Below are positions 9,602 through 18,900 of a DNA stretch of 64,000 nt, piece after piece. The position numbers and the translations under genes are program-made. The notes beneath the pieces were generated by a model. That model made no database searches and was not told where the DNA came from. It saw only the letters and a list, made by a program, of their open reading frames with translations. Position 1 is the stretch's first letter; the number at the start of each line of letters is the position of its first letter. The DNA is from Methylophilaceae bacterium 11 (GTDB taxonomy: Bacteria; Pseudomonadota; Gammaproteobacteria; Burkholderiales; Methylophilaceae): NCBI GenBank assembly GCA_000525025.1, contig JCKJ01000001.1, forward strand, positions 744,001-808,000. The letters run 5' to 3'.

Positions 9602-10268
9602 TGGATTCTGCCTCTAACAAATAGCCCAGACCGCGAATGGTACGAACACGCGCACCTGCGGGCTCGATTTTTTTACGTAGACGATGAATGTAAACCTCAA
9701 TAGCATTGTCACCAATCTCTGTATCCCAATTACATAAAGCTTCTAATAGCTGCTCTTTGTTGACCACTTTGTTCATGCGTAACATTAACGCCTCGAGCAG
9801 TGCAAACTCTCTGGCCGAGAGCCCAAGTGGGTGCTCCAGATACATCGCTAACTTTCCGGCGACATCCAATGTCAGATTGGCGCATTTCAACGGCAAGTTA
9901 CTGCCAAGCTGTCCACGCCGGATAAGCGCACGTACACGCGCCTCAAATTCATCTAGGTGAAACGGTTTGGTCATATAGTCGTCCGCCCCCAAGTCCAAAC
10001 CCTTTACGCGGCTTTCAATGGCATCACGTGCAGTCAGTATCAACACAGACACTTTGTTGCCGGCTTGTCTTAACTTGCCAAGCACCTCCAGGCCATCCAT
10101 TTTGGGCAGGCCCAAATCCAAAATCACCAAGTCATATACGGATTCTTGCAGCATTAAATGGGCTTGTGCACCGTTGCTCACATGGTCTATCGCATGGTTT
10201 GCCTGCTCCAGTATGCGCACGATTCCGTTGGCCAATACGGCATCATCCTCGGCAATTAATATTCTCAT
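9594..10268 (-). CDS. OmpR/PhoB-family response regulator (QseB/TctD-like)
   Basis: The 224-residue regulator has a receiver domain (acidic pocket Glu7-Asp8-Asp9, phosphorylation site Asp51 in LVILDLGLPKMDG, Thr79, Lys101 in TKPF). A C-terminal winged-helix DNA-binding domain ends in VRTIRGLGYLLE. It is the first gene of the operon regulator-kinase-DUF455. Upstream lies a 143-base divergent region holding two GTAAGT repeats 11 bases apart, the usual spacing for OmpR-type dimers, so it may control itself and the two small exported proteins on the other side. Confidence 0.94.
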   Translation of the reverse strand: MRILIAEDDAVLANGIVRILEQANHAIDHVSNGAQAHLMLQESVYDLVILDLGLPKMDGLEVLGKLRQAGNKVSVLILTARDAIESRVKGLDLGADDYMTKPFHLDEFEARVRALIRRGQLGSNLPLKCANLTLDVAGKLAMYLEHPLGLSAREFALLEALMLRMNKVVNKEQLLEALCNWDTEIGDNAIEVYIHRLRKKIEPAGARVRTIRGLGYLLEAESSD

Positions 10269-10285
10269 AATTTAAATTTAGCTTT

Positions 10286-10302
10286 GTAAGTTTGGTGTAA
10301 GT
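10286..10302. promoter_or_regulatory. Candidate response-regulator box (11-base-phased direct repeat)
   Basis: GTAAGT occurs at 10286-10291 and again at 10297-10302, read on the other strand as ACTTAC-N5-ACTTAC. This is the half-site pattern and 11-base period known for PmrA/QseB-type regulators. It lies between the divergent regulator gene and the two small exported-protein genes. That the neighbouring regulator binds it is inference. Confidence 0.5.
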
Positions 10303-10411
10303 ATGTCTGCGTATATTGGCTATTGTGGGTTCGGCGAACAAGTTAATTGAGCAGAACGTGTCCGTGATGAGACCACATTAACATCATTTAATTTTATAGA
10401 GGATTATGACG

Positions 10412-10600
10412 ATGAACAAAATTTTATTAGCCATGTTAGCAGGTTTATTTGCGGTGGGCGCTTATGCGGCAGATGCGCCTAAAGCTGAGAGCGTTAGCAA
10501 TAAAGCGGAATCCGTGAAACACACAGCTGCGCCTGCCAAGAAAGCAAAACTTTTGAAGCAAGAAGCCAAAAAGGAAGCCGCAAGCGCAACCACCAAATAA
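10412..10600 (+). CDS. Small exported Ala/Lys-rich protein
   Basis: The predicted 62-residue precursor has a clear Sec signal peptide (MNKILLAMLAGLFAVGAYA, cleavage before ADAPK). The short mature part is about 43 residues, rich in Lys and Ala, and strongly basic. I chose the ATG at 10412 because GAGGA at 10399-10403 gives a spacing of 8 bases; the ATG at 10406 would be only 2 bases away. No family is recognised. It lies divergent from the two-component system and 51 bases before a second mini-protein of similar design. Confidence 0.7.
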   Translation: MNKILLAMLAGLFAVGAYAADAPKAESVSNKAESVKHTAAPAKKAKLLKQEAKKEAASATTK

Positions 10601-10651
10601 ACCATTAAAACAATATTGAATGACAAGTATTGAATTACATAGGAGATAGCC

Positions 10652-10792
10652 ATGAAAAAGATTTCTTTAGTCATATTAACGGTGATGGTGGCGTTGTCAG
10701 CCAATGCATTTGCCGCTGGCAAGCACCACACTAAACACCATCATGCAACTAAGAGCACCGTGGCACCAGCCCCTGCTCCTGCAGCCAAGTAA
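10652..10792 (+). CDS. Tiny exported histidine-rich protein (46 residues)
   Basis: An ATG with an AGGAGA ribosome-binding site (10641-10646) opens a 46-codon gene. It encodes a signal peptide (MKKISLVILTVMVALSANAF, cleavage near AFA-A) and a mature peptide of about 24 residues. The mature part starts GKHHTKHHHATK and ends in an Ala/Pro tail. The five clustered histidines suggest metal (Ni, Cu, Zn) binding or a proton-dependent charge switch; that is inference. It shares the transcript with the preceding small gene and ends before a strong terminator. Confidence 0.7.
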   Translation: MKKISLVILTVMVALSANAFAAGKHHTKHHHATKSTVAPAPAPAAK

Positions 10793-10832
10793 CTTTACTT
10801 TTTTATTTCCCCTCAAAAAAGTAGAGCCAAAG

Positions 10833-10863
10833 AAAAAAGCCATGCAATTTGCATGGCTTTTTT
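10833..10863. terminator. Bidirectional Rho-independent terminator
   Basis: A near-perfect inverted repeat with arms of about 15 bases (A6-GCCATGCAA and its complement ending in T6) lies between the convergent His-rich mini-protein gene (stop at 10792) and the beta-propeller gene (stop at 10886). A-run on one side and T-run on the other allow termination in both directions. Confidence 0.9.
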
Positions 10864-10885
10864 TGTGCAAGACACTTGTGAATAC

Positions 10886-11758
10886 TTATTTGGTTTCTGC
10901 CGGTTTAGACTCTTCTGCTTTCGGCTCACCTAATGGAATAAACACTAGCTCGCCCACTTTCATCAAGGGCACTAGTAAATATTCCCCATTAGCACTGAGC
11001 GCCATATCGGCAGAGCTAGTCAGGCCGTTCTTGAATAGTCTGGCTTTGCCGCCACTCAGTTGATTGATCACACCATTTTTCCAATCGCTGATGAATATTT
11101 TGCCTGACTTGGTTCTCACTAGTCCATCACCGCCACTAAAGCCATCCGCCACTTTAGAAATCGCACCGTTCCCTAAGTTAATGCGGTACAAAATGCCAGA
11201 TTCAAAATCGACAGAAAGTAACTGATTGCGACCTTCGAATAGCAAGCCGTTTGGGGCGAGTATTTCGGGACTTTTGCTATCGGCGATCACAGTCACCACG
11301 CCCCCTTTAGCAATTTTAAATATCTGACCGCCATCTTTGAGTGTACCGCTATCGCTCACATACAGGTTGCCTAGTTTGTCAGCTTCGATATCGTTGAGGA
11401 ACACCGGCGTACTAGGGAATGCGGCTTTGGCTGCATATACTTGCCATGTGCCATCCGCATTTACTTCTAACACTCTTGTGTTGTCAGCCACATAAAGCGT
11501 TTTGCCTACCAGCACGATCCCTTTGGGGTCATCCATGCCTTTGGCAAACACCGTGATATTGCCTTTTTTATCAACCTTGGTGATTTGTCCGTCACCGTCT
11601 TTACCAAACTCGCCGATTTCTGAGATATAAATGGTGCCATCTTTATCTTGTACGACAGATTCTGGTGTTTTGAGTCCAGTGATTTTGGTAGGGATAGGCT
11701 CTTTTGCTTGAACATTGAATGCAGCCAATAGTGCAACAATGAGTGTTATATTTTTCAT
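10886..11758 (-). CDS. Exported SMP-30/NHL-type beta-propeller protein
   Basis: The 290-residue protein has a signal peptide (MKNITLIVALLAAFNVQA). Repeated blades follow with motifs such as VVQDKDGTIYISE, GNLYVSDSG, LAPNGLLFEG and GKIFISDWKNG, typical of SMP-30/gluconolactonase and NHL propellers. I chose the ATG at 11756-11758 because an AGGAAA site precedes it and the signal peptide begins there; the longer frame adds 21 polar residues. The substrate is unknown; a periplasmic lactonase acting on the product of the upstream dehydrogenase-like protein is one possibility. It is the last gene of the cluster starting with the cytochrome at 15343. Confidence 0.8.
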   Translation of the reverse strand: MKNITLIVALLAAFNVQAKEPIPTKITGLKTPESVVQDKDGTIYISEIGEFGKDGDGQITKVDKKGNITVFAKGMDDPKGIVLVGKTLYVADNTRVLEVNADGTWQVYAAKAAFPSTPVFLNDIEADKLGNLYVSDSGTLKDGGQIFKIAKGGVVTVIADSKSPEILAPNGLLFEGRNQLLSVDFESGILYRINLGNGAISKVADGFSGGDGLVRTKSGKIFISDWKNGVINQLSGGKARLFKNGLTSSADMALSANGEYLLVPLMKVGELVFIPLGEPKAEESKPAETK

Positions 11759-11789
11759 AGATTTCCTGCCAGTGTGTTGAAAAAGAGTG

Positions 11790-12374
11790 TTAGTAGTATA
11801 GTTTGCTGATTGGGAGCTCATCTAGCGCAGGGCAAATGGTTTCCACATTCTTGGCCATTTTTACATTAAGTGCATTGATAAACAGCTGATTTTTTTTCAA
11901 TTCTGCAATCACTTTTTCCATGGCTTTGACGTAAGCTTTTTCCATATAAAAATCAGGTTTCACAGTCAGGCTGCCATTTTGTTCTGCCTGTTTTTTGATG
12001 CGCACAATTGCCGGCTCTATATTGCCGATACCACCAGTTTGCGTGAATACTTTGGCAATGATTTCGCCATGAAACACTTGCATCTGCGGGTTGTAGAACA
12101 TATGTGGCTCTAACAACAATACGACAGACGCATCATGGGCTTTGTCACACCACTGTGCGTTAGAAAAATATTTGTTGAGCGTACTGGTGGCCGCTTTTTG
12201 TGCCAACGGGCCTTTCATATGCCATACATCCAAATAAGGGTGCAGGATACGTACAGGATGCTCGTAATGCACTTGGGCGATATGCACTGCAATATTCCCC
12301 GGAATCAGGGTGGTATCTGCCAACGCCCAAGAGGATGCGAGCAGGGTAGAGAACAACGTCAATAATAGTTTCAT
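11790..12374 (-). CDS. Uncharacterised periplasmic protein
   Basis: The 194-residue protein starts with a signal peptide (MKLLLTLFSTLLASSWALA). The mature part has no motif I recognise. It contains two cysteines that could form a disulfide (in AQWCDKAHD and ETICPALDE) and a central TLNKYF-to-LLLEPHMFYN region that looks like mixed alpha/beta. It lies 39 bases downstream of the PQQ-dehydrogenase-like gene and 31 bases upstream of the beta-propeller gene, so it belongs to the same transcription unit and probably the same periplasmic process. Confidence 0.7.
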   Translation of the reverse strand: MKLLLTLFSTLLASSWALADTTLIPGNIAVHIAQVHYEHPVRILHPYLDVWHMKGPLAQKAATSTLNKYFSNAQWCDKAHDASVVLLLEPHMFYNPQMQVFHGEIIAKVFTQTGGIGNIEPAIVRIKKQAEQNGSLTVKPDFYMEKAYVKAMEKVIAELKKNQLFINALNVKMAKNVETICPALDELPISKLYY

Positions 12375-12413
12375 GTTAAAGCTTTCTGAGTAAATGCCCC
12401 TAGTAAGAGCCTG

Positions 12414-13625
12414 TTATTTTTTCTTATCTGCTTGATAGCTGATTTTATAAATATATCCCGTACGATCATCAGACACATACAGTGCGCCATCCGTTCCCAC
12501 AGCCACATCTACCGGCCTGCCCCAAGCATTCTGCCCATTTAGCCAGCCAGATACAAAGTCCTCTACGCCTATGGGTTGATTGTCTTTAAATTTTACACGT
12601 ACCAGCGCATAACCACTGGGCTGTTTACGATTCCATGAACCATGTAATGCAACAATCGCATCGGATTGGTATTCAACTGGAAATTGGCTTTTGTTTAAAA
12701 AGGTAATGCCAATCGGTGTTGAGTGAGAAACAAAAGTTGCTACGGGCGGGGTCGCTTCTGTGCAAAATTGACTAGGCGCAGTAAAGTTAGGGTCTTCTAC
12801 CATCTGCGTTAGATTGCCAGGATTGCCCCAGCAATGTGGCCATCCATAATGTTTTCCGCCCACAATGATGTTTAAGTGTTCAGGGGGTATCTCATCATTC
12901 ACGCGTCCACGTGCGGTATCGGAGCGGTTATCGGCACCTTCATTGGTGGCATAAAATGCACCCGTCACCGGGTGCCACGCAAAACCTTGGCTGTTTCTTA
13001 ATCCGCTTGCCCAAATGGCGCTGGGTGCATGTTTACCAACTGTGATGAGGTGACCCGCCGGTTTTCCCTCTGTGGTATAGCGCAGAATCGTTGCGCGTGT
13101 AGCCTCTTGTTCATCACAGACATTACAAGTGGAGCCTACGTTGAGATATAAAAAGCCATCAGGACCGAGTCGTACCGTTTTGAGTGTATGCCCGCCATCT
13201 GCTAGCCCGGAGATAAAAGGCTGTGGCGCAGACCAGCCGTTACTGGTTTTTGTGAGTTTCACAATCCCGTCTTGGTTAGAAACCAACATGGCATCTTGTA
13301 CAAATGTCAGGCTGTTTGGTGCGTTAAGCTGACGGGCAATAATGATGGGTGGTTCGGCGAGGCCATCACCATTGCTATCTTGCAGCATCAAAATTTGACC
13401 GCTAGTAGGCGAAGCTACATAAAGATTGCCTTGGGCATCAAAGGTCATCATGCGTGGTTGGCCATACTGACCGCCAAGTTTGCTGTAAATCTGGATAGAG
13501 AAACCAGCCGGCAATTTAAGCGCACTCATATCTGGTTTAGGCGCAGTATCGCGCGCATAGCAAGCCCAATACATGCTGATAAACAGCCCGAATAACACAA
13601 AACTGGTCCATTTAATGGCTTTCAT
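12414..13625 (-). CDS. PQQ-dependent sugar dehydrogenase-like (glucose/sorbosone dehydrogenase fold) protein
   Basis: The 403-residue exported protein has an N-terminal hydrophobic segment (ASFVLFGLFISMYWA type, residues 7-21). The six-bladed propeller of the glucose/sorbosone dehydrogenase family follows, with diagnostic IWASGLRNSQGFAWHP, FYATNEGADNRSD, GWPHCWG, LHGSWNR and WGRPVDVAVG segments. The family oxidises sugars or their aldehydes with PQQ as cofactor, though many members have no tested activity. CNVCDE (near residue 170) is an unusual cysteine pair but not a haem motif, since no His follows. It lies between an FccB-like flavoprotein and two other periplasmic proteins. Confidence 0.85.
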   Translation of the reverse strand: MKAIKWTSFVLFGLFISMYWACYARDTAPKPDMSALKLPAGFSIQIYSKLGGQYGQPRMMTFDAQGNLYVASPTSGQILMLQDSNGDGLAEPPIIIARQLNAPNSLTFVQDAMLVSNQDGIVKLTKTSNGWSAPQPFISGLADGGHTLKTVRLGPDGFLYLNVGSTCNVCDEQEATRATILRYTTEGKPAGHLITVGKHAPSAIWASGLRNSQGFAWHPVTGAFYATNEGADNRSDTARGRVNDEIPPEHLNIIVGGKHYGWPHCWGNPGNLTQMVEDPNFTAPSQFCTEATPPVATFVSHSTPIGITFLNKSQFPVEYQSDAIVALHGSWNRKQPSGYALVRVKFKDNQPIGVEDFVSGWLNGQNAWGRPVDVAVGTDGALYVSDDRTGYIYKISYQADKKK

Positions 13626-13677
13626 TGCTCACCTTTATTTAGTGAAATGATTTAGTGGCATACATGCGACAACCCAA

Positions 13678-14976
13678 TCAAGTCAGCACGTCGGACCAAA
13701 TATTATTGGCCCAAGCAAACGCATACTGGCCTTCTTGATCAGATGGGGCCGTAGACACGCCACCACCTTCTGCCGGTACCATGATTTTTTTCGCAGCATC
13801 GTATCGATACACATGCGCAACGTGGACTGCCTGACGGTCATCAATAAAGCTATAGCACGTGTTGGCAAACACTGGCGTTGGGTCCGGCTGATCTCCGCTC
13901 ATCAGCGCAACAACGGCTGCAGCGCATACCCGAGCCTGAGAGGTGGCCATATGTGCGGATTTGGGTAATCCGGCAGACACGCTATCGCCAATGACATGGA
14001 TATCTGAATGTAGTGTAGATGCATAACTTAAAAAGTCCACTTCGCACCAACGCTGATCTACATTATTCAGCCCGATACTTTGTGCTACTTTGCCCGCGCG
14101 CTGCGGCGGAATCACATTCAGTACATCGGCTTTGACTTGCTCAAACTCGGTGGTCACTGTTTTATGCGCTACATCCACAGATACAATGTCATTGTTAGGT
14201 CTGTAATCGACTATGCCAGCATAAGTTTGCGTAAATGCTTGATTAAACAACCCTTTTTTAGAGGTGATTTCAGGATTGGCATCCAGCACAATCACTTTGC
14301 TTTTGGGTTTATGGGCTTTAAAGTAACTGGCGACTTGGCATGCGCGTTCATAAGGACCAGGTGGGCAGCGGTAGGGTGCTTTTGGGATGGTCATCACAAA
14401 TACACCGCCATCCGGCATGGCTTCTAACTGCGCGCGTAAGTTGACTGTTTGCCAGCCTGCTTTCCAAGCATGCGGGATAAGCGCTTGCGCTTCCGCACTG
14501 GCTAAATTGGGGATTTTTTCATAATTGACATCAACACCGGGAGCAATCACCAGTCTGTCATAGCTCAGTTCACCTCGCGCCATGCGTACACGTTTTTTGT
14601 CAGCATCAATACTGGTGACTGTGTCATTGACCCACTGAATGCCGTGATTTTTTTTGACCAAATCATAGCCAAAAGTTAAGTCATGGATGGACTTGCTGCC
14701 ACCTAGTACCAAGTTGCTGAGCGGGCAAGACACAAATTGACTAGATTGTTCGATCACGACAGTTTCAATATTGCCCATGCTCCACATACGAATGTATTTT
14801 GCCGCAGTCGTCCCTGCATAGCCACCACCAATAATCACGACTCGACCCAACGGTGGTTTGCTGGCACGCGCGAAACTGGTATTGGAAACAATTAGCGCAC
14901 TGGTGTAAGCAGCTGCTTTTATTAAGCGGCGACGTGGGCGATTGATGGTTGTATTTTCCACTGAATTATCGTCCAT
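13678..14976 (-). CDS. fccB: Flavocytochrome c sulfide dehydrogenase flavoprotein subunit
   Basis: The 432-residue protein has a twin-arginine-type leader (RRRLIKAAAY, residues 15-24), as expected for export with bound FAD. A GxGxxG FAD site follows (VVIIGGGYAG at 47-56). Alignment by eye to the Allochromatium FccB places Cys84 (FVSCPLSN) at the covalent FAD attachment position. Cys204 (YRCPPGPYE) and Cys374 (NTCYSF) fall at the redox-active disulfide. All three are present, so sulfide or another sulfur nucleophile is a credible substrate. Its start overlaps the cytochrome gene by 11 bases. Confidence 0.93.
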   Translation of the reverse strand: MDDNSVENTTINRPRRRLIKAAAYTSALIVSNTSFARASKPPLGRVVIIGGGYAGTTAAKYIRMWSMGNIETVVIEQSSQFVSCPLSNLVLGGSKSIHDLTFGYDLVKKNHGIQWVNDTVTSIDADKKRVRMARGELSYDRLVIAPGVDVNYEKIPNLASAEAQALIPHAWKAGWQTVNLRAQLEAMPDGGVFVMTIPKAPYRCPPGPYERACQVASYFKAHKPKSKVIVLDANPEITSKKGLFNQAFTQTYAGIVDYRPNNDIVSVDVAHKTVTTEFEQVKADVLNVIPPQRAGKVAQSIGLNNVDQRWCEVDFLSYASTLHSDIHVIGDSVSAGLPKSAHMATSQARVCAAAVVALMSGDQPDPTPVFANTCYSFIDDRQAVHVAHVYRYDAAKKIMVPAEGGGVSTAPSDQEGQYAFAWANNIWSDVLT

Positions 14977-15343
14977 GCGTATCTTTCAGTTGCTGCGGGA
15001 TTGGAGAGATGCTGGTATGACGTTTTTGCTCGGAAAAGTAAGTGGCGAGTGCATTAATTTCATCTACATTGAGGCCTTTTGCGTGATGGTGCATCACAGT
15101 AGAGCTACGTTCACCTTGTTTAAATGCCAGCATTTGCGCAACAAAGTAACCAGCATCCAGCCCGGCCAAACTGGGAGTGATGCCTACGCTGTTACCTTGT
15201 GTGCCGTGGCAGGCTGCACAGGATGCAGCTAGTACCCGAATATGCGATTGTTGGACTGTATTGGGTGTTGGTTGCACAGTCTCTGCAGACATTGCCCCTG
15301 TGGGGATTAATAAACAAAGGGCAATAAAAAAGGCTTTAATCAT
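14966..15343 (-). CDS. fccA: Monohaem cytochrome c, electron acceptor of the flavocytochrome
   Basis: The 125-residue precursor starts MIKAFFIALCLLIPTGAMSA (signal peptide) and has one haem c motif, CAACH at 42-46, with a probable axial Met84 in TVMHHHAKGL. It resembles class I c-type (c553-like) cytochromes that pair with FccB. The classical Allochromatium FccA is dihaem, while green sulfur bacteria use a monohaem version like this. I prefer the ATG at 15343 because the signal peptide begins there; an upstream ATG would add ten residues, and neither has a strong ribosome-binding site. The 11-base overlap with fccB supports a functional pair. Confidence 0.88.
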   Translation of the reverse strand: MIKAFFIALCLLIPTGAMSAETVQPTPNTVQQSHIRVLAASCAACHGTQGNSVGITPSLAGLDAGYFVAQMLAFKQGERSSTVMHHHAKGLNVDEINALATYFSEQKRHTSISPIPQQLKDTHGR

Positions 15344-15431
15344 GGCAACATCAATTATTGAAAATACCATCATAAAGCCTTTTACAGATTTGTATAGTGA
15401 CCAATGTCACTATAGTCATCGCAAGATTAGA

Positions 15432-15920
15432 CTAGAAACATTTGTCTTGGCAGCCTTCTTCGCTCACGCCTAATGAGGTGAGTAATTTCACCATGTTTTC
15501 AGCGCGTGGACCTTCATCTTTCATTACGCGAATGAGTGATACGTCACCCTTCATTTTAATGTTCACGTCGGCACCTTTTGCAGCCAAGTATTTCACCACA
15601 TCTTCGTAACCATCAAATGCTGCTAAGTGAAAAGCTGTCATTTTGCTGGCTGGATGTGCATAATTTAAGTCCGCGCCTTTTTCAACTAGGTATTTCACAG
15701 TTTCTAATTTGCCCTTAGTTGCTGCCATTTGTAATGGCTCCCAAGCAAAGAACTTTTCGTTCACCAGTTTTGGATCCGCTTCCACATATTTTTTAACGAC
15801 CTTGGTATTGCCATCGCCCAGTGCTTGCGTAAACTCCATGTACTCTTCATCGGTCAGTGCAAAGCTATTGAGAGAAAAAGCAATAGCTACCACTGCAAAT
15901 AACGCTTTAATCATGTTCAT
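15432..15920 (-). CDS. Exported ankyrin-repeat protein
   Basis: The 162-residue protein has a signal peptide (MNMIKALFAVVAIAFSLNSFA) followed by about four ankyrin repeats (LQMAATKGKLETVKYLVEKGADLNYA and the next) and a C-terminal CQDKCF cysteine pair. The ATG at 15918-15920 is chosen because GGAGA lies 8 bases upstream; the longer open frame runs back into purL. It may dock onto or stabilise a periplasmic enzyme. It lies just upstream of the fccA gene on the same strand with an 88-base gap. Confidence 0.85.
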   Translation of the reverse strand: MNMIKALFAVVAIAFSLNSFALTDEEYMEFTQALGDGNTKVVKKYVEADPKLVNEKFFAWEPLQMAATKGKLETVKYLVEKGADLNYAHPASKMTAFHLAAFDGYEDVVKYLAAKGADVNIKMKGDVSLIRVMKDEGPRAENMVKLLTSLGVSEEGCQDKCF

Positions 15921-15964
15921 ACTTATTATCTCCAAACCTTCTTTTTTTATGGCGCTTGATTGCA

Positions 15965-18900
15965 TCAAGCAATAAATTTTCTTGCATTCCGGAACATACG
16001 CATCCAAGGACCGTCTTCTTGCCAATCATCTGGTCGCCATGAATGCTGCACCGCCCTAAACACCCTTTCAGGATGAGGCATCATAATACTAAAACGCCCA
16101 TCTGTGGTGGTAAACCCTGTTAAACCCTGAGGCGATCCATTTGGGTTAAACGGATACACTTCAGTTGGCGTTGACGCATGGTCGATAAACCGCATCGTCG
16201 CTAACTTTTCATTAAGCACTGTTGTGACAGCGCTTTTGTCAGAAAATTCCGTAAAGCCTTCGCCATGTGCTACTGCAATTGGCATGCGGCTGCCGGCCAT
16301 GCCATTAAAAAACATAGATGGTGATTCCAGCACTTCCACCATGGCAAAGCGCGCTTCAAATTGTTCGGATTTGTTGCGCACAAAATGCGGCCAGTGCGCG
16401 CTACCCGGAATAATGCTGTGCAAATTACTCATCATTTGGCAGCCGTTACATACGCCCAGTGCAAATGAATCACTGCGATTAAAGAATGCAGAAAACTCAT
16501 CACGTGCGCGTGTGTTGAATAGAATGGATTTTGCCCAGCCTTCGCCAGCCCCTAATACATCGCCATAACTAAACCCGCCACAAGCGACTAGGCCCGCAAA
16601 ATCTTTGAGTGAGACACGCCCTGCAATCACGTCACTCATGTGGACGTCAATGCTGTTAAAACCGGCACGATCAAATGCAGCAGCCATTTCGGTCTGGCCA
16701 TTAACGCCTTGCTCACGTAATACAGCCATGTTAGGGCGAGCACCCGTATTGATATAAGGCGCGGCAATATCTTCTTGCATATTAAAGGTCAGGTGTGCAT
16801 GCATGCCAGCATCCGCTTCATTTAGAATGCGGTCGTACTCTTGCTGAGCACAAGCAGGATTGTCACGCAGGCTTTGCATGTGGTAGGTGGTTTCTGACCA
16901 TGCGCGATGCAGGTTTACACGGCTATCTGCAAACTGTACTTGGTCTTTGCTGATGTGAATTTGATGTCCATTGTTCACAGTGCCAATCAGGTGCGCGCAA
17001 TGGCCAAGTGCATTGTTCAATTGCGCCAGAATCGCAGACGCATCACTGGCACGCACTTGCAACACAGCACCCAACTCCTCGTTAAACAATGCGCTGATGG
17101 CATCGCCTTGTAGCGTATTTAAATCCACATCAATACCACAGTGACCAGCAAAGGCCATTTCAGTGAGTGTGGCAAACAAGCCGCCATCACTACGGTCATG
17201 ATAAGCCAGCAGTTTGTTGTCCGTGTTGAGTGCTTGGATTTGTGTAAAGAGCTGTTTGAGTTGCGCTGGGTTGTCTACATCAGGTGCTTGGTCGCCCAAT
17301 TGGCTGTATACCTGCGCAAGTGAAGAGCCACCCATGCGATTTTTACCATTGCCTAAATCAATTAAGATCAGTGATGTGTCACCTAGCTGTTTATTATCAA
17401 CGCTTGTACGCAATTGCGGCGTCAATGTCTTGCGCACATCTTGCGTATTGGCAAAGGCAGAAATCACAAGCGAGATAGGCGAGGTGACTGCTTTCTTAGC
17501 GCCATCTTCTTCCCAAACCGTTTTCATACTCATCGAGTCTTTGCCAACTGGGATGCTGATGCCCAAGGCTGGACACAATTCCATGCCCACTGCTTTCACT
17601 GTGTTAAACAAGGCTGCATCTTCGCCGGCATGACCTGCAGGCGCCATCCAATTGGCAGACAGTTTTAAATTGCCGATATCGCTGATCCAGCTGGCAGCAA
17701 TATTGGTGATGGCCTCACCAATCGCCATGCGGCCAGAGGCTGGTGCATTGATCAATGCAATCGGTGCTTTTTCACCAATGGCAAACGCTTCACCCACATT
17801 GGTTTGATAGCCAGCCAAGGTGACTGCCACATCGGCTACTGGCACTTGCCAAGGCCCGACCATTTGGTCACGTGCGATCAGACCAGTCACAGAGCGGTCA
17901 CCGATGGTAATCAAGAATGTTTTATCTGCCACGCCGGGTAAGCGTAGCACGCGTGCAGCTGCCTCTTTCAAATCAATCTTGCTAGTATCGAATGCTGTTA
18001 ACTGTTTTGGGGTACTCTTGACGTCACGCGTCATTTTAGGTGGCTTGCCTAATAGCACAGAGAGCTCCATGTCTACCGGTTTATTGGCAAAGTGACTGTC
18101 TTCCACCGTCAAGTGACGTGCTTCGGTCGCAATGCCGACAATCGCAAATGGGCAACGTTCACGGGCGCAAATGTCTTCAAACAACGCCAAGTTTTCTTTG
18201 GCTACGGCCATGACATAACGCTCTTGCGCTTCATTGCTCCACAGTTCGCGTGGGCTCATACCGGGTTCTTCGTTATTGACATTGCGTAGTTGGAATACGG
18301 CACCCACTTTGGCGTCGTTGACTAACTCCGGAAATGCATTTGAGATACCGCCTGCCCCCACGTCATGAATACTCACAATAGGGTTTTGATCGCCCAGTTG
18401 CCAGCAACGGTCGATGACTTCTTGCGCACGGCGTTGTAATTCCGGATTACCACGCTGTACCGAATCGAAATCCAGATTTTCAGTATTCGCACCGGTATCC
18501 ATGCTAGATGCTGCGCCGCCGCCTAAGCCAATCAGCATGGCCGGGCCGCCCAGTTGAATCAGTGCCGCACCAGGTGGAATAGCATCTTTGAATGCGTGCT
18601 GGTCAGAAATATTGCCTACACCACCTGCTAACATAATGGGCTTGTGATAACCACGCACTTCGGCATTACCTTGTGCATCTTGTGCTTCAAGCTCAAAGGT
18701 GCGGAAATAGCCGGCAATATTAGGGCGGCCAAATTCATTGTTGTAAGCAGCGCCACCTAATGGGCCGTCTATCATGATTTGTAGTGGGGTAGCAATACGG
18801 CTGGGTTTGCCGTAAGGTTTTTCCCAAGGCTGTTTGAGATCAGGCAAGTTGAGGTTAGACACAGAGAATCCGGTCAGTCCGGCTTTTGGTTTGGAGCCGA

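Noticed and set aside
12414-13625. CNVCDE in the sorbosone-dehydrogenase-like protein as a haem site
   Set aside because: Haem c needs CxxCH; Asp follows the second cysteine.
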